Of a stretch of DNA of 64,000 nt, positions 48,555-61,740 are shown in pieces. The stretch lies in the NCBI GenBank assembly GCA_963377175.1, contig CAUJNA010002124.1:854174-918173 (forward strand), read 5' to 3'. The position numbers and the translations under genes are program-made. Source of the stretch: Effrenium voratum (Eukaryota > Sar > Dinophyceae > Suessiales > Symbiodiniaceae). The notes beneath the pieces are model-generated. The model searched no databases. It saw only the letters and a list, made by a program, of their open reading frames with translations, and was not told the origin of the DNA. Position 1 is the first letter of the stretch; every line of letters starts with the position of its first letter.

Positions 48555-48600
48555 AAACCAAGCAAGAAACCAAGCAAGAAACCAAGCAAGCAACCCGCCG
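48411..48600. repeat. (GCAA)n tract with GCGA and AACC variants
   Basis: About 190 bases of AAGC/GCAA units with GCAGGC, GCGAGC and GAAACCAA variants. It ends about 15 bases before the candidate acceptor at 48616. Lys/Gln/Ala/Ser-rich and Leu/Cys-rich frames over it are compositional. Confidence 0.95.
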
Positions 48601-48616
48601 AGCAAAGCAACCAAAG

Positions 48617-49616
48617 ATGTTTATCACGTGGGACTTCCGTTCGAGGCCGGGGCAGCGGAGCTGTGGCTGGCCTTCGGGTACCGCGCGGCGGAGCTGAGCT
48701 GCGGGCGCTCTGTTCGCCCGCTGCCCGGGGAGCCGTTGCCAGGCACGTCCGGGCGTGGGAGGTGCTGGGGGCGGTGGGTGGGTGCAGCTCTAAGTGTAGG
48801 CCTTAGGGAATGTTGTGATGGGTGATTTGTTCCGTGGGAAGCAGATGATAATGACACTGAGCGCAAGCAGTTCAAAGACATAGTATGGGGCCATTAGCTC
48901 GCGCGTTTTGGGATTCTTCATTTGCTTAGGATCCGAGGGCAAGGTGCCGCGGATCCGATGCAGCCTCCACAGCACGCTGCGCTTTCTCCAGGCGCGGTAC
49001 ACGCGAACCGAGGGGAGAGAGGGATCACCATGAATTGGCTAGGGATTGAAAGTTTCACTTTCCGTTCAGTAAGGCCCGGGGACTTCAAAGGAAACTTGAG
49101 ATCCAACTGATTCTTATGACATTTGGCTTTCACCCTGAAGTCATGCCCGTAATTCGAGGACCAACCCCAACAACGGCCCTGGGTCGCTTCATCCTCTCAC
49201 TGAGGCAATGGCTTCAGTGCAAGCAGGGCCTCACAGTGCCTTGCTGCACCTCACCAACAGAGTGCCTCTCGGCTGCTTCGGACGTGCGGGGGGCTGCCTG
49301 GTGCAGGGAAGGATAGTTAGGAAGATGGTGAAAGCTGGGACGTTTTCCAAAGGGTTGAACATGGGAAGTCGTGGGCATCTGACAAAGTGCTCAGTTGGCA
49401 CTTGCACGCTCCCCTGCAATGGTCAAGCAACTCCCTATCAATCGAGGTGAAGTCTCGCATGGAATCACATCGAAGTTTGCCTTCCTCACGCTCACAGTTG
49501 GGTAACCTCTCAAACCGGGAATGCTCGGCTTTTTCGCCGCTTGCCTGGGGCTCCTTTCCCAGTCGGAGACCATTCAGTGAGGCTGGAGAACCTCAAGGAG
49601 CTGAAGCCGTGGCTGG
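48617..49616 (+). CDS. Two candidate exons, unknown protein
   Basis: Exon 48617-48742 reads VYHVGLPFEAGAAELWLAFG then YRAAELSCGRSVRPLPGEPL, one of the strongest third-position biases in the window, and ends at a GC donor (CCAG|GCACGT). Exon 49578-49616 starts in matching phase at TTCAG|TG and reads RLENLKELKPWL, ending at CTGG|GCGAAA. The remainder of the gene was not found. It would have to lie upstream or beyond the large tandem array that begins 250 bases later. No family recognised. Confidence 0.45.
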
Positions 49617-49863
49617 GCGAAAGCGGGGGGTGGTTTCGTGGGGAAGGTGGCCAGTGGTTTGCAGCAGAAGCCGTTGGCTCATTGACATGGCTCATTGACG
49701 CTGGAGATTTGGTGGCCGGACCGGCTGGTCTGTCTGTGTTCCGTTAAGTTGCTTTGGTGCCAGGCTCTAAAAAGAGGCAAACAAATGCATAGTTCACTCA
49801 GAGACATGTCACGAATCCTTTCAACGTCTCTCGCTCGTATCTGAGCCTCGACTGGTTTGCAAT

Positions 49864-52800
49864 CACCTGCGGACCACTATACTCAAGGCCCATCGACTTG
49901 TATACCTTGGCAATTCCAGAAGAAAAGCTGGCAAGGACTTGCAGGCTGTATCTACATCAGTTGGATTTGATTGCATATTTTGCAGCTGCGGCTGCCAGTT
50001 TGTCCACGTTCCGCTGATTCGCTCTGGCGTGAGGCTGTGAAGAGGCAAACAAATGCATAGTTCACTCGGAGACGCGTGACCAAAGCTTTCAACGTCTTTC
50101 GCTCCTATTTGAGCCTCAAGTGACTCAAGTGCCAGCTTGATTGGCAGGGTAGACATGCTATGCCCCTGCAAGAATCTGCAGCTGGCCAAGGCAAGAGCTC
50201 CGAAGCTTGCGTGCTCATGGACGCTGAATGGTGCACTGCTGTCAAACACCTGGTCGTTCATGATGACAGCTGGGTGCCGCGCAGTGCAGATCTTGAATCA
50301 CTCCACGGCCAGGGGCTGTTTTGCAATCACCTGCTGACCACTATACTCAAGGCCCATCGACTTGTATACCTTGGCAGTTCCAGAAGAAAAGCTGGCAAGG
50401 ACTTGTTGCAGGCTGTATCTACATCAGTTGGATTTGATTGCATATTTTGCAGCTGCGGCTGCCAGTTTGTCCACCTTCCGTTGATTCGCTTTGGCCTGAG
50501 GTTGTGAAGAGGCAAACAAATGCATACTTCACTCGGAGACGCGTGACCAAAGCTTTCAACGTCTTTCGCTCCTATCTGAGCCTCAAGTGACTCAAGGCCA
50601 GCTAGATTGGCAAGGTAGACATGCTGTGCCCCTGCAAGAATCTGCAGCTGGCCAAGGCAAGAGCTCCGAAGCTTGCGTGCTCATGGACGCTGAATGGTGC
50701 ACTGCTGTCAAACACCTGGTTGTTCATGATGACAGCTGGGTGCCGCGCAGTGCAGGCACGGTTTTCTTGAATCACTCCACGGCCAGGGGCTGTTTTGCAA
50801 TCACCTGCTGACCACTATACTCAAGGCCCATCGACTTGTATACCTTGGCAGTTCCAGAAAAAAGCTGGCAAGGACTTGTTGCAGGCTGTATCTACATCAG
50901 TTGGATTTGATTGCATATCTTGCAGCTGCGGCTGCCAGTTTGTCCACCTTCCGTTGATTCGCTTTGGCGTGAGGCTGTGAAGAGGCAAACAAATGCATAG
51001 TTCACGCAGAGACGCATGACGATAGCTTTTAACGTCTTTCGCTCCTATCTGAGCCTCAAGTGACTCAAGTGGCAGCTCGATTGGCAGGGTAGGGCAAGAG
51101 CTCCGAATTGCGTGCTCATGGACGCTGAATGGTGCACTGCTGTCAAACACCTGGTTGTTCATGATGACAGCTGGGTGCCGCGCAGTGCAGACACGGTTTT
51201 CTTGAATCACTCCACGGCCAGGGGCTGTTTTGCAATCACCTGCTGACCACTATACTCAAGGCCCATCGACTTGTATACCTTGGCAGTTCCAGAAGAAAGC
51301 TTGCAAGCTTGTTGCAGGCTGTATCTACATCAGTTGGATTTGATTGAATATTTTGCAGCTGCGGCTGCCAGTTTGTCCACGTTTCGTTGATTCGCTTTGG
51401 TGTGAGGCTGTGAAGAGGCAAACAAATGCATAGTTCACTCGGAGAAGCATGACGATAGCTTTTAACGTCTTTCGCTCCTATCTGAGCCTCAAGTGACTCA
51501 AGTGCCAGCTTGATTGGCAGGGTAGACATGCTGTGCCCCTGCAAGAATCTGCAGCTGGCCAAGGCAAGAGCTCCGAAGCTTGCGTGCTCATGGACGCTGA
51601 ATGCTGCACTGCTGTCAAACACCTGGTCGTTCATGATGACAGCTGGGTGCCGCGCAGTGCAGACACGGTTTTCTTGAATCACTCCACGGCCAGGGGCTGT
51701 TTTGCAATCACCTGCTGACCACTATACTCAAGGCCCAACGACTTGCATGCCTTAGGATCTTGGTCTTGTTGCAGGCTGTATCTACATCAGTTGGATTTGA
51801 TTGAATATTTTGCAGCTGCGGCTGCCAGTTTGTCCACGTTCCGTTGATTCGGTTTGGCGTGAGGCTGTGAAGAGGCAAACAAATGCATAGTTCACTCGGA
51901 GACGCATGACGAAAGCTTTCAACGTCTTTCGCTCCTATCTGAGCCTCAAGTGACTCAACTGCCAGCTTGATTGGCAGGGTAGACATGCTATGCCCCTGCA
52001 AGAATCCGGAGCTGGCCAAGGCAAGAGCTCCGAAGCTTGCGTGCTCATGGACGCTGAATGGTGCACTGCTGTCAAACATTTGGTTGTTCATGATGACAAC
52101 TGGGTGCCACAGTGCAGACAAGGTCTTCTTGATTCACTGACAGGCCAGGGGCTGTTTTGCAATCACCTGCTGACCACTATACTCAAGGCCCATCGACTTG
52201 TATACCTTGGCAGTTCCAGAAGAAAGCTTGCAAGCTTGTTGCAGGCTGTATCTACATCAGTTGGATTTGATTGCATATTTTGCAGCTGCGGCTGCCAGTT
52301 TGTCCACGTTTCGTTGATCCGCTTTGGTGTGAGGATGTGAAGAGGCACACAAATGCATAGTTCACTCGGAGAAGCATGACGATAGCTTTTAACGTCTTTC
52401 GCTCCTATCTGAGCCTCAAGTGACTCAAGTGCCAGCTTGATTGGCAGGGTAGACATGCTGTGCCCCTGCAAGAATCTGCAGCTGGCCAAGGCAAGAGCTC
52501 TGAAGCTTGCGTGCCCATGGACGCTCAATGGTGCACCGCTGTGAAACACCTGGTTGTTCATGATGACAGCTGGGTGCCGCGCAGTGCAGACACGGTTTTC
52601 TTGAATCACTCCACGGCCAGGGGCTGTTTTGCAATCACCTGCTGACCACTATACTCAAGGCCCATCGACTTGTATACCGTGGCAGTTCCAGAAGAAAGCT
52701 TGCAAGCTTGTTGCAGGCTGTATCTACATCAGTTGGATTTGATTGAATATTTTGCAGCTGCGGCTGCCAGTTTGTCCACCTTCCGTTGATTCGCTTTGGT

Positions 52801-55800
52801 GTGAGGCTGTGAAGAGGCAAACAAATGCATAGTTCACTCGGAGAAGCATGACGAAAGCTTTTAACGTCTTTCGCTCCTATCTGAGCCTCAAGTGACTCAA
52901 GTGCCAGCTTGATTGGCAGGGTAGACATGCTGTGCCCCTGCAAGAATCTGCAGCTGGCCAAGGCAAGAGCTCCGAATTGCGTGCTCATGGACGCTCAATG
53001 GTGCACTGCTGTCAAACACCTGGTCATTCATGATGACAGCTGGGTGCCGCGCAGTGCAGACACGGTTTTCTTGAATCACTCCACGGCCAGGGGCTGTTTT
53101 GCAATCACCTGCTGACCACTATACTCAAGGCCCAACGACTTGCATGCCTTAGGATCTTGGTCTTGTTGCAGGCTGTATCTACATCAGTTGGATTTGATTG
53201 CATATTTTGCAGCTGCGGCTGCCAGTTTGTCCACGTTCCGTTGATTCGCTTTGGCGTGAGGCTGTGAAGAGGCAAACAAATGCATAGTTCACTCGGAGAC
53301 GCATGACGAAAGCTTTCAACGTCTTTCGCTCCTATCTGAGCCTCAAGTGACTCAAGTGCCAGCTTGATTGGCAGGGTAGACATGCTATGCCCCTGCAAGA
53401 AACCGGAGCTGGCCAAGGCAAGAGCTCCGAAGCTTGCGTGCTCATGGACGCTGAATGGTGCACTGCTGTCAAACACCTGGTTGTTCATGATGACAGCTGG
53501 GTGCCACAGTGCAGACAAGGTCTTCTTGATTCACTGACAGGCCAGGGGCTGTTTTGCAATCACCTGCTGACCACTATACTCAAGGCCCATCGACTTGTAT
53601 ACCTTGGCAGTTCCAGAAGAAAGCTTGCAAGCTTGTTGCAGGCTGTATCTACATCAGTATCTACATCAGTTGGATTTGATTGAATATTTTGCAGCTGCGG
53701 CTGCCAGTTTGTCCACCATCCGTTGATTCGCTTTGGTGTGAGGCTGTGAAGAGGCAAACAAATGCATAGTTCACTCGGAGAAGCATGACGATAGCTTTTA
53801 ACGTCTTTCGCTCCTATCTGAGCCTCAAGTGACTCAAGTGCCAGCTTGATTGGCAGGGTAGACATGCTGTGCCCCTGCAAGAATCTGCAGCTGGCCAAGG
53901 CAAGAGCTCTGAAGCTTGCGTGCCCATGGACGCTCAATGGTGCACCGCTGTCAAACACCTGGTTGTTCATGATGACAGCTGGGTGCCGCGCAGTGCAGAC
54001 ACGGTTTTCTTGAATCACTCCACGGCCAGGGGCTGTTTTGCAATCACCTGCTGACCACTATACTCAAGGCCCATCGACTTGTATACCTTGGCAGTTCCAG
54101 GATAAAGCTTGCAAGCTTGTTGCAGGCTGTATCTACATCAGTTGGAATTGATTGCATATTTTGCAGCTGCGGCTGCCAGTTTGTCCACGTTTCGTTGATC
54201 CGCTTTGGTGTGAGGCTGTGAAGAGGCACACAAGTGCATAGTTCACTCGGAGAAGCATGACGATAGCTTTTAACGTCTTTCGCTCCTATCTGAGCCTCAA
54301 GTGACTCAAGTGCCAGCTTGATTGGCAGGGTAGACATGCTGTGCCCCTGCAAGAATCTGCAGCTGGCCAAGGCAAGAGCTCTGAAGCTTGCGTGCCCATG
54401 GACGCTCAATGGTGCACCGCTGTCAAACACCTGGTTGTTCATGATGACAGCTGGGTGCCACAGTGCAGACAAGGTCTTCTTGATTCACTGACAGGCCAGG
54501 GGCTGTTTTGCAATCACCTGCTGACCACTATACTCAAGGCCCATCGACTTGTATACCTTGGCAGTTCCAGAAGAAAGCTTGCAAGCTTGTTGCAGGCTGT
54601 ATCTACATCAGTTGGATTTGATTGAATATCTTGCAGCTGCGGCTGCCAGTTTGTCCACGTTTCGTTGATTCGCTTTGGTGTGAGGCTGTGAAGAGGCACA
54701 CAAATGCATAGTTCACTCAGAGACGCATGACGATAGCTTTTAACGTCTTTCGCTCCTATCTGAGCCTCAAGTGACTCAAGTGCCAGCTTGATTGGCAGGG
54801 TAGACATGCTGTGCCCCTGCAAGAATCTGCAGCTGGCCAAGGCAAGAGCTCCGAAGCTTGCGTGCTCATGGACGCTGAATGGTGCACTGCTGTCAAACAC
54901 CTGGTCGTTCATGATGACAGCTGGGTGCCGCGCAGTGCAGACACGGTTTTCTTGAATCACTCCACGGCCAGGGGCTGTTTTGCAATCACCTGCTGACCAC
55001 TATACTCAAGGCCCATCGACTTGTATACCTTTGCAGTTCCAGAAGAAAAGCTGGCAAGGACTTGTTGCAGGCTGTATCTACATCAGTTTGATTTGATTGC
55101 ATATTTTGCAGCTGCGGCTGCCAGTTTGTCCACCTTCCGTTGATTCGCTTTGGCGTGAGGCTATGAAAAGGCAAACAAATGCATAGTTCACTCAGAGACG
55201 CATGACGAAAGCTTTCAACGTCTTTCGCTCCTATCTGAGCCTCAAGTGACTCAAGTGGCAGCTCGATTGGCAGGGTAGGGCAAGAGCTCCGAAGCTTGCG
55301 TGCTCATGGACGCTGAATGGTGCACTGCTGTCAAACACCTGGTTGTTCATGATGACAGCTGGGTGCCGCGCAGTGCAGACACGGTTTTCTTGAATCACTC
55401 CACGGCCAGGGGCTGTTTTGCAATCACCTGCTGACCACTATACTCAAGGCCTATCGACTTGTATACCTTGGCAATTCCAGAAGAAAAGCTGGCAAGGACT
55501 TGTTGCAGGCTGTATCTACATCAGTTGGATTTGATTGCATATTTTGCAGCTGCGGCTGCCAGTTTGTCCACGTTCCGCTGATTCCCTTTGGCGTGAGGCT
55601 GTGAAGAGGCAAACAAATGCATAGTTCACTCAGAGACGCGTGACGAAAGCTTTCAACGTGTTTCGCTCCTATCTGAGCCTCAAGTGACTCAACTGCCAGC
55701 TTGATTGGCAGGGTAGACATGCTATGCCCCTGCAAGAATCTTGAGCTGGCCAAGGCAAGAGCTCCGAAGCTTGCGTGCTCATGGACGCTGAATGGTGCAC

Positions 55801-58800
55801 TGCTGTCAAACACCTGGTTGTTCATGATGACAGCTGGGTGCCACAGTGCAGACAAGGTCTTCTTGATTCACTGACAGGCCAGGGGCTGTTTTGCAATCAC
55901 CTGCTGACCACTATACTCAAGGCCCATCGACTTGTATACCTTGGCAGTTCCAGGATAAAGCTTGCAAGCTTGTTGCAGGCTGTATCTACATCAGTTGGAA
56001 TTGATTGAATATTTTGCAGCTGCGGCTGCCAGTTTGTCCACCATCCGTTGATTTGCTTTGGTGTGAGGCTGTGAAGAGGCACACAAATGCATAGTTCACT
56101 CGGAGAAGCATGACGATAGCTTTTAACGTCTTTCGCTCCTATCTGAGCCTCAAGTGACTCAAGTGCCAGCTTGATTGGCAGGGTAGACATGCTGTGCCCC
56201 TGCAAGAATCTGCAGCTGGCCAAGGCAAGAGCTCTGAAGCTTGCGTGCCCATGGACGCTCAATGGTGCACCGCTGTCAAACACCTGGTTGTTCATGATGA
56301 CAGCTGGGTGCCGCGCAGTGCAGACACGGTTTTCTTGAATCACTCCACGGCCAGGGGCTGTTTTGCAATCACCTGCTGACCACTATACTCAAGGCCCATC
56401 GACTTGTATACCTTGGCAGTTCCAGAAGAAAGCTTGCAAGCTTGTTGCAGGCTGTATCTACATCAGTATCTACATCAGTTGGATTTGATTGAATATTTTG
56501 CAGCTGCGGCTGCCAGTTTGTCCACCATCCGTTGATTCGCTTTGGTGTGAGGCTGTGAAGAGGCAAACAAATGCATAGTTCACTCGGAGAAGCATGACGA
56601 TAGCTTTTAACGTCTTTCGCTCCTATCTGAGCCTCAAGTGACTCAAGTGCCAGCTTGATTGGCATGGTAGACATGCTGTGCCCCTGCAAGAATCTGCAGC
56701 TGGCCAAGGCAAGAGCTCCGAAGCTTGCGTGCTCATGGACGCTCAATGGTGCACTGCTGTCAAACACCTGGTCATTCATGATGACAGCTGGGTGCCGCGC
56801 AGTGCAGACAAGGCTTTCTTGAATCACTCCACGGCCAGGGGCTGTTTTGCAATCACCTGCTGACCACTATACTCAAGGCCCAACGACTTGCATACCTTGG
56901 CAGTTCCAGAAGAAAGCCTGCAAGCTTGTTGCAGGCTGTATCTACATTAGTTGGATTTGATTGGATATTTTGCAGCTGCGCCTGCAGTTTGTCCACGTTC
57001 CGTTGATCCGCTTTTGGCGTGAGGCTGTGAAGAGGCAAACAAATGCATAGTTCACTCGGAGACGCGTGACGAAAGCTTTCAACGTCTTTCGCTCCTATCT
57101 GAGCCTCAAGTGACTCAAGTGCCAGCTTGATTGGCAGGGTAGACATGCTGTGCCTCTGCAAGAATCTGCAGCTGGCCCAGGCAAGAGCTCCGAAGCTTGT
57201 GTGCGCATGGACGCTGAATGGTGCACTGCTGTCAAACACCTGGTTGTTCATGATGACAGCTTGGTGCCACAGTGCAGACAAGGTTTTCTTGATTCACTGA
57301 CAGGCCAGGGGCTGTTTTGCAATCACCTGCTGACCACTATACTCAAGGCCCAACGACTTGCATGCCTTAGGATCTTGGTCTTGTTGCAGACTGTATCTAC
57401 ATCAGTTGGATTTGATTGCATATTTTGCAGCTGCGGCTGCCGGTTTGTCCACGTTCCGTTGATCCGCTTTTGGCGTGAGGCTGTGAAGAGGCAAACAAAT
57501 GCATAGTTCACTCGGAGACGCGTGACGAAAGCTTTCAACGTCTTTCGCTCCTATCTGAGCCTCAAGTGACTCGAGTGCCAGCTTGATTGGCAGGGTAGAC
57601 ATGCTGTGCCCCTGCAAGAATCTGCAACTGGCCCAGGCAAGAGCTCCGAAGCTTGTGTGCTCATGGAGGCTGAATGATGCACTGCTGTCAAACACCTGGT
57701 TGTTCATGATGACAGCTGGGTGCCGCGCAGTGCAGACACGGTTTTCTTGAATCACTCCACGGCCAGGGGCTGTTTTGCAATCACCTGCTGACCACTATAC
57801 TCAAGGCCCAACGACTTGCATGCCTTGGCAGTTCCAGAAGAAAGCTTGCAAGCTTGTTGCAGGCTGTATCTACATCAGTTGGATTTGATTGCATATTTTG
57901 CAGCTGCGGCTGCCGGTTTGTCCACGTTCCGTTGATCCGCTTTTGGCGTGAGGCTGTGAAGAGGCAACCAAATGCATAGTTCACTCGGAGACGCGTGACG
58001 AAAGCTTTCAACGTCTTTCGCTCCTATCTGAGCCTCAAGTGACTCAAGTGCCAGCTTGATTGGCAGGGTAGACATGCTGTGCCCCTGCAAGAATCTGCAG
58101 CTGGCCCAGGCAAGAGCTCCGAAGCTTGCGTGCTCATGGACGCTGAATGGTGCACTGCTGTCAAACACCTGGTTGTTCATGATGACAGCTGGGTGCCACA
58201 GTGCAGACAAGGTCTTCTTGAATCACTCCACGGCCAGGGGCTGTTTTGCAATCACCTGCTGACCACTATACTCAAGGCCCATCGACTTGTATACCTTGGC
58301 AGTTCCAGAAGAAAGCTTGCAAGCTTGTTGCAGGCTGTATCTACATCAGTTGGATTTGATTGAATATGTTGCAGCTGCGGCTGCCAGTTTGTCCACGTTT
58401 CGTTGATTTGCTTTGGTGTGAGGCTGTGAAGAGGCACACAAATGCATAGTTCACTCGGAGAAGCATGACGAAAGCTTTCAACATCTTTCGCTCCTATCTG
58501 AGCCTCAAGTGACTCAAGTGCCAGCTTGATTGGCAGGGTAGACATGCTGTGCCCCTGCAAGAATTTGCAGCTGGCCCAGGCAAGAGCTCCGAAGCTTGTG
58601 TGTTCATGGACGCTCAATGGTGCACCGCTGTCAAACACCTGGTTGTTCATGATGACAGCTGGGTGCCGCGCAGTGCAGACAAGGTTTTCTTGAATCACTC
58701 CACGGCCAGGGGCTGTTTTGCAATCACCTGCTGACCACTATACTCAAGGCCCATCGACTTGTATACCTTGGCAGTTCCAGAAGAAAGCTTGCAAGCTTGT

Positions 58801-60125
58801 TGCAGGCTGTATCTACATCAGTTGGATTTGATTGCATATTTTGCAGCTGTGGCTGCCAGTTTGTCCACGTTCCGTTGATTCGCTTTGGTGTGAGGCTGTG
58901 AAGAGGCAAACAAATGCATAGTTCACTCGGAGACGCATGACGAAAGCTTTCAACGCCTCAAGTGACTCAAGTGCCAGCTTGATGGCAGGGTAGACATGCT
59001 GTGCCCCTGCAAGAATCTGCAGCTGGCCCAGGCAAGAGCTCCGAAGCTTGTGTGCGCATGGACGCTCAATGGTGCACTGCTGTCAAACACCTGGTTGTTC
59101 ATGATGGCAGCTGGGTGCCGCGCAGTGCAGACAAGGCTTTCTTGAATCACTCCACGGCCAGGGGCGGTTTTGTTGCAGGTTGTATCAACATCAGTTGGAT
59201 TTGATTGGATATTTTGCAGCTGCGGCTTTCTGTCAGTTTGTCCACCTTCCGTTGATCCGCTTTTGGCGTGAGGCTGTGAAGAGGCAAACATCTGCATAGT
59301 TCACTCGGAGACGCGTGACGAAAGCTTTCAACGTCTTTCGCTCCTATCTGAGCCTCAAGTGACTCAAGTGCCAGCTTGATTGGCAGGGTAGACATGCTGT
59401 GCCCCTGCAAGAATCTGCAGCTGGCCCAGGCAAGAGCTCCGAAGCTTGTGTGTTCATGGACGCTCAATGGTGCACCGCTGTCAAACACCTGGTTGTTCAT
59501 GATGACAGCTGGGTGCCGCGCAGTGCAGACAAGGTTTTCTTGAATCACTCCACGGCCAGGGGCTGTTTTGCAATCACCTGCTGACCACTATACTCAAGGC
59601 CCAACGACTTGCATGCCTTGGCAGTTCCAGAAGAAAGCTTGCAAGCTTGTTGCAGGCTGTATCTACATCAGTTGGATTTGATTGGATGTTTTGCAGCTGC
59701 GGCTTTCTGTCAGTTTGTCCACCTTCCGTTGATCCGCTTTTGGCGTGAGGCTGTGAAGAGGCAAACATCTGCATAGTTCACTCGGAGACGCGTGACGAAA
59801 GCTTTCAACGTCTTTCGCTCCTATCTGAGCCTCAAGTGACTCAAGTGCCAGCTTGATTGGCAGGGTAGACATGCTGTGCCCCTGCAAGAATCTGCAGCTG
59901 GCCCAGGCAAGAGCTCCGAAGCTTGTGTGTTCATGGACGCTCAATGGTGCACCGCTGTCAAACACCTGGTTGTTCATGATGACAGCTGGGTGCCGCGCAG
60001 TGCAGACAAGGTTTTCTTGAATCACTCCACGGCCAGGGGCTGTTTTGCAATCACCTGCTGACCACTATACTCAAGGCCCAACGACTTGCATGCCTTGGCA
60101 GTTCCAGAAGAAAAGCTGGCAAGGT
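49864..60125. repeat. Tandem array of about 22 units of roughly 470 bases
   Basis: The landmark CTGCTGACCACTATACTCAA recurs near 49866 (variant), 50331, 50804, 51239, 51710, 52168, 52638, 53109, 53566, 54048, 54520, 54989, 55429, 55903, 56371, 56858, 57327, 57785, 58255, 58728, 59578 and 60055. One further copy near 59165 has lost it. Copies differ by a few percent, and variants are shared between non-adjacent units, which suggests unequal exchange. Small changes include a 12-base duplication (near 53655 and 56465), a roughly 35-base deletion (near 51086 and 55278) and missing segments near 58955 and 59165. Most units keep a minus-strand frame of 140-152 codons starting MIQENRVC or MSALWHPA and ending SIVVSR, plus a short plus-strand frame of about 61 codons. 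Third positions show no strong GC bias. No similarity to rRNA, SL RNA or known satellites was recognised. Confidence 0.95.
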
Positions 60126-61676
60126 TTTGTTGCAGGCTGGTTCTTGAAGGCGGTCCAATGCAAATTGTCAGACTCTTCTTCTACCTTCCAGCAAAGCACC
60201 CTATCTGAGGCATCAAGGCTTTTACATCCTGCAAGCCATGAGCCGGCTTCGCCTGAAGCACCCCAAGGTCCCGGGGGGGGGGGGGGGGAGGGCTGCAACA
60301 AAGCCAAGCGCAACAAAGGGGGAAGGCGGGCACAAGCAGATTTGCCGATAGTCAAAAGGTCTGTTGAGTATTTGGAATCTTGGGTAGCGGTGCTTGTGAC
60401 ACCGCGAAAACAACTCCCATGATAAAACATATCAGCATATATACACATGCCTCTTGAAGGATGCAGAGGGATGCTGTGCATCCCGATGTTCACATGGAAT
60501 GCCACTGAAATGGGAGGTAGGTTGTTGAGTCGGGTTCCCTTAACCCCCCACCTGAAAGGTGCACCACAGCTTGCCAGATATGCAGCTTGCCAGAGGAATC
60601 GGTCAAACCTTTGGGGGACCTTTCTCAATTTCAGAGCTTATGAAAGCCGCAGGGATTGCAGAAACTGCAGTTTTTGCAACTTTGCTCAGGTTTGCAGTTT
60701 TTGAGGACTGTTGAAAGGTTGCAGCGGTTGACCGTGCCTGAGGGGATCCTTTGAAAAGGCTATGCAGGAAGGAGTCTCAGTGCCTGGAGGACATGAGCCG
60801 GCCGTTTGAGTTTCACAAGGTCCAATCGCGGCTTTTTGGTTCAGGCTTATGGAACGCAGCCAAGAGAAATGACATGCCCAAAACCTCGCAGATGCGTGTA
60901 GCCGGCTGTCCAGCTACATGGTGCCATGGGCTTATGCTACAAACCACGCAGAGCGAGTCTGTTTTCTACACTGGGTGGGGACGCCTAGGACCTTAGGAGC
61001 TCTACAATCTGTTTATCACAAATTGTTTTGCTGGTTTCCAAAATTGAACGAGCGGGTCGCTCAGCCTCTGCCAAACCCTGCGTCGCCATGGGCGTGCCGG
61101 GATCCTGGCCGGAATTCACGGCTCCCGTGGCACCAGCCAGGCAGACAGGCGGAAAGAGGAGGAACGTGTGGAGCAAAAGACTCAGGCCACAAAGAAGAGC
61201 TTCCAATCACATTCATTTGTGATATGTGGTGTTTGCAAGTCATTCATTGTCAAACAGGCAGTGTTCTGAGGCTGCGAAGTAGCAATCGTGGCAGCAGGAG
61301 ACTTTTGAAGCATTTCCGGCCTCTTGTGAGGCTCAGCGATGTGCCGCCAGATGTGAGGAGCAAGGCGGGGACAACTGCCAAGGACTTGCGTATCATCGAT
61401 CCAACTTTGCGTTGTCGGCATGACATTTGGAAGCAGCTGCCTTTACGTCATCACCCGTTCGACTCGCATAATTATCTTGGAAGCTCTTGATTGAACGGGT
61501 TTGCATACTGACTTTCCCAAATCGGCTTGGCGCTCGTAGAGTGATTAGTTAGCCCAAGATTACTGGTAGGGGTGGGTCAGTAAAGTTCAACCATTTTTGA
61601 GGAGGGTTTCTGTATCAGGACCAGCTGGAATATGCTTAAGCCCATTGAATGACCGCACCCGGAACTGCACTCCGAG
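60126..61676. other. Flank of the tandem array, no convincing gene
   Basis: Contains a run of 16 G near 60274 and short plus-strand stretches with mild bias (SRLRLKHPKVPG near 60241; CLEDMSRPFEFHK near 60782). Neither has clear paired splice sites. Frames near 61280-61470 give sensible peptides on two phases, so no choice was made. Confidence 0.35.
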
Positions 61677-61740
61677 GTTTCCATGGCGGCCTCAGCTGTG
61701 AGCGTGAGCTCGAAGGCGCGGGCGATGCCCGTGGACTTCG
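61677..61740 (+). CDS. Candidate exon, unknown protein
   Basis: Acceptor CCGAG|GTT opens a frame reading VSMAASAVSVSSKARAMPVD with GC-rich third positions, ending at a GC donor (TTCG|GCCATC). It holds an ATG (61683) and could be the start of a gene. Confidence 0.35.
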
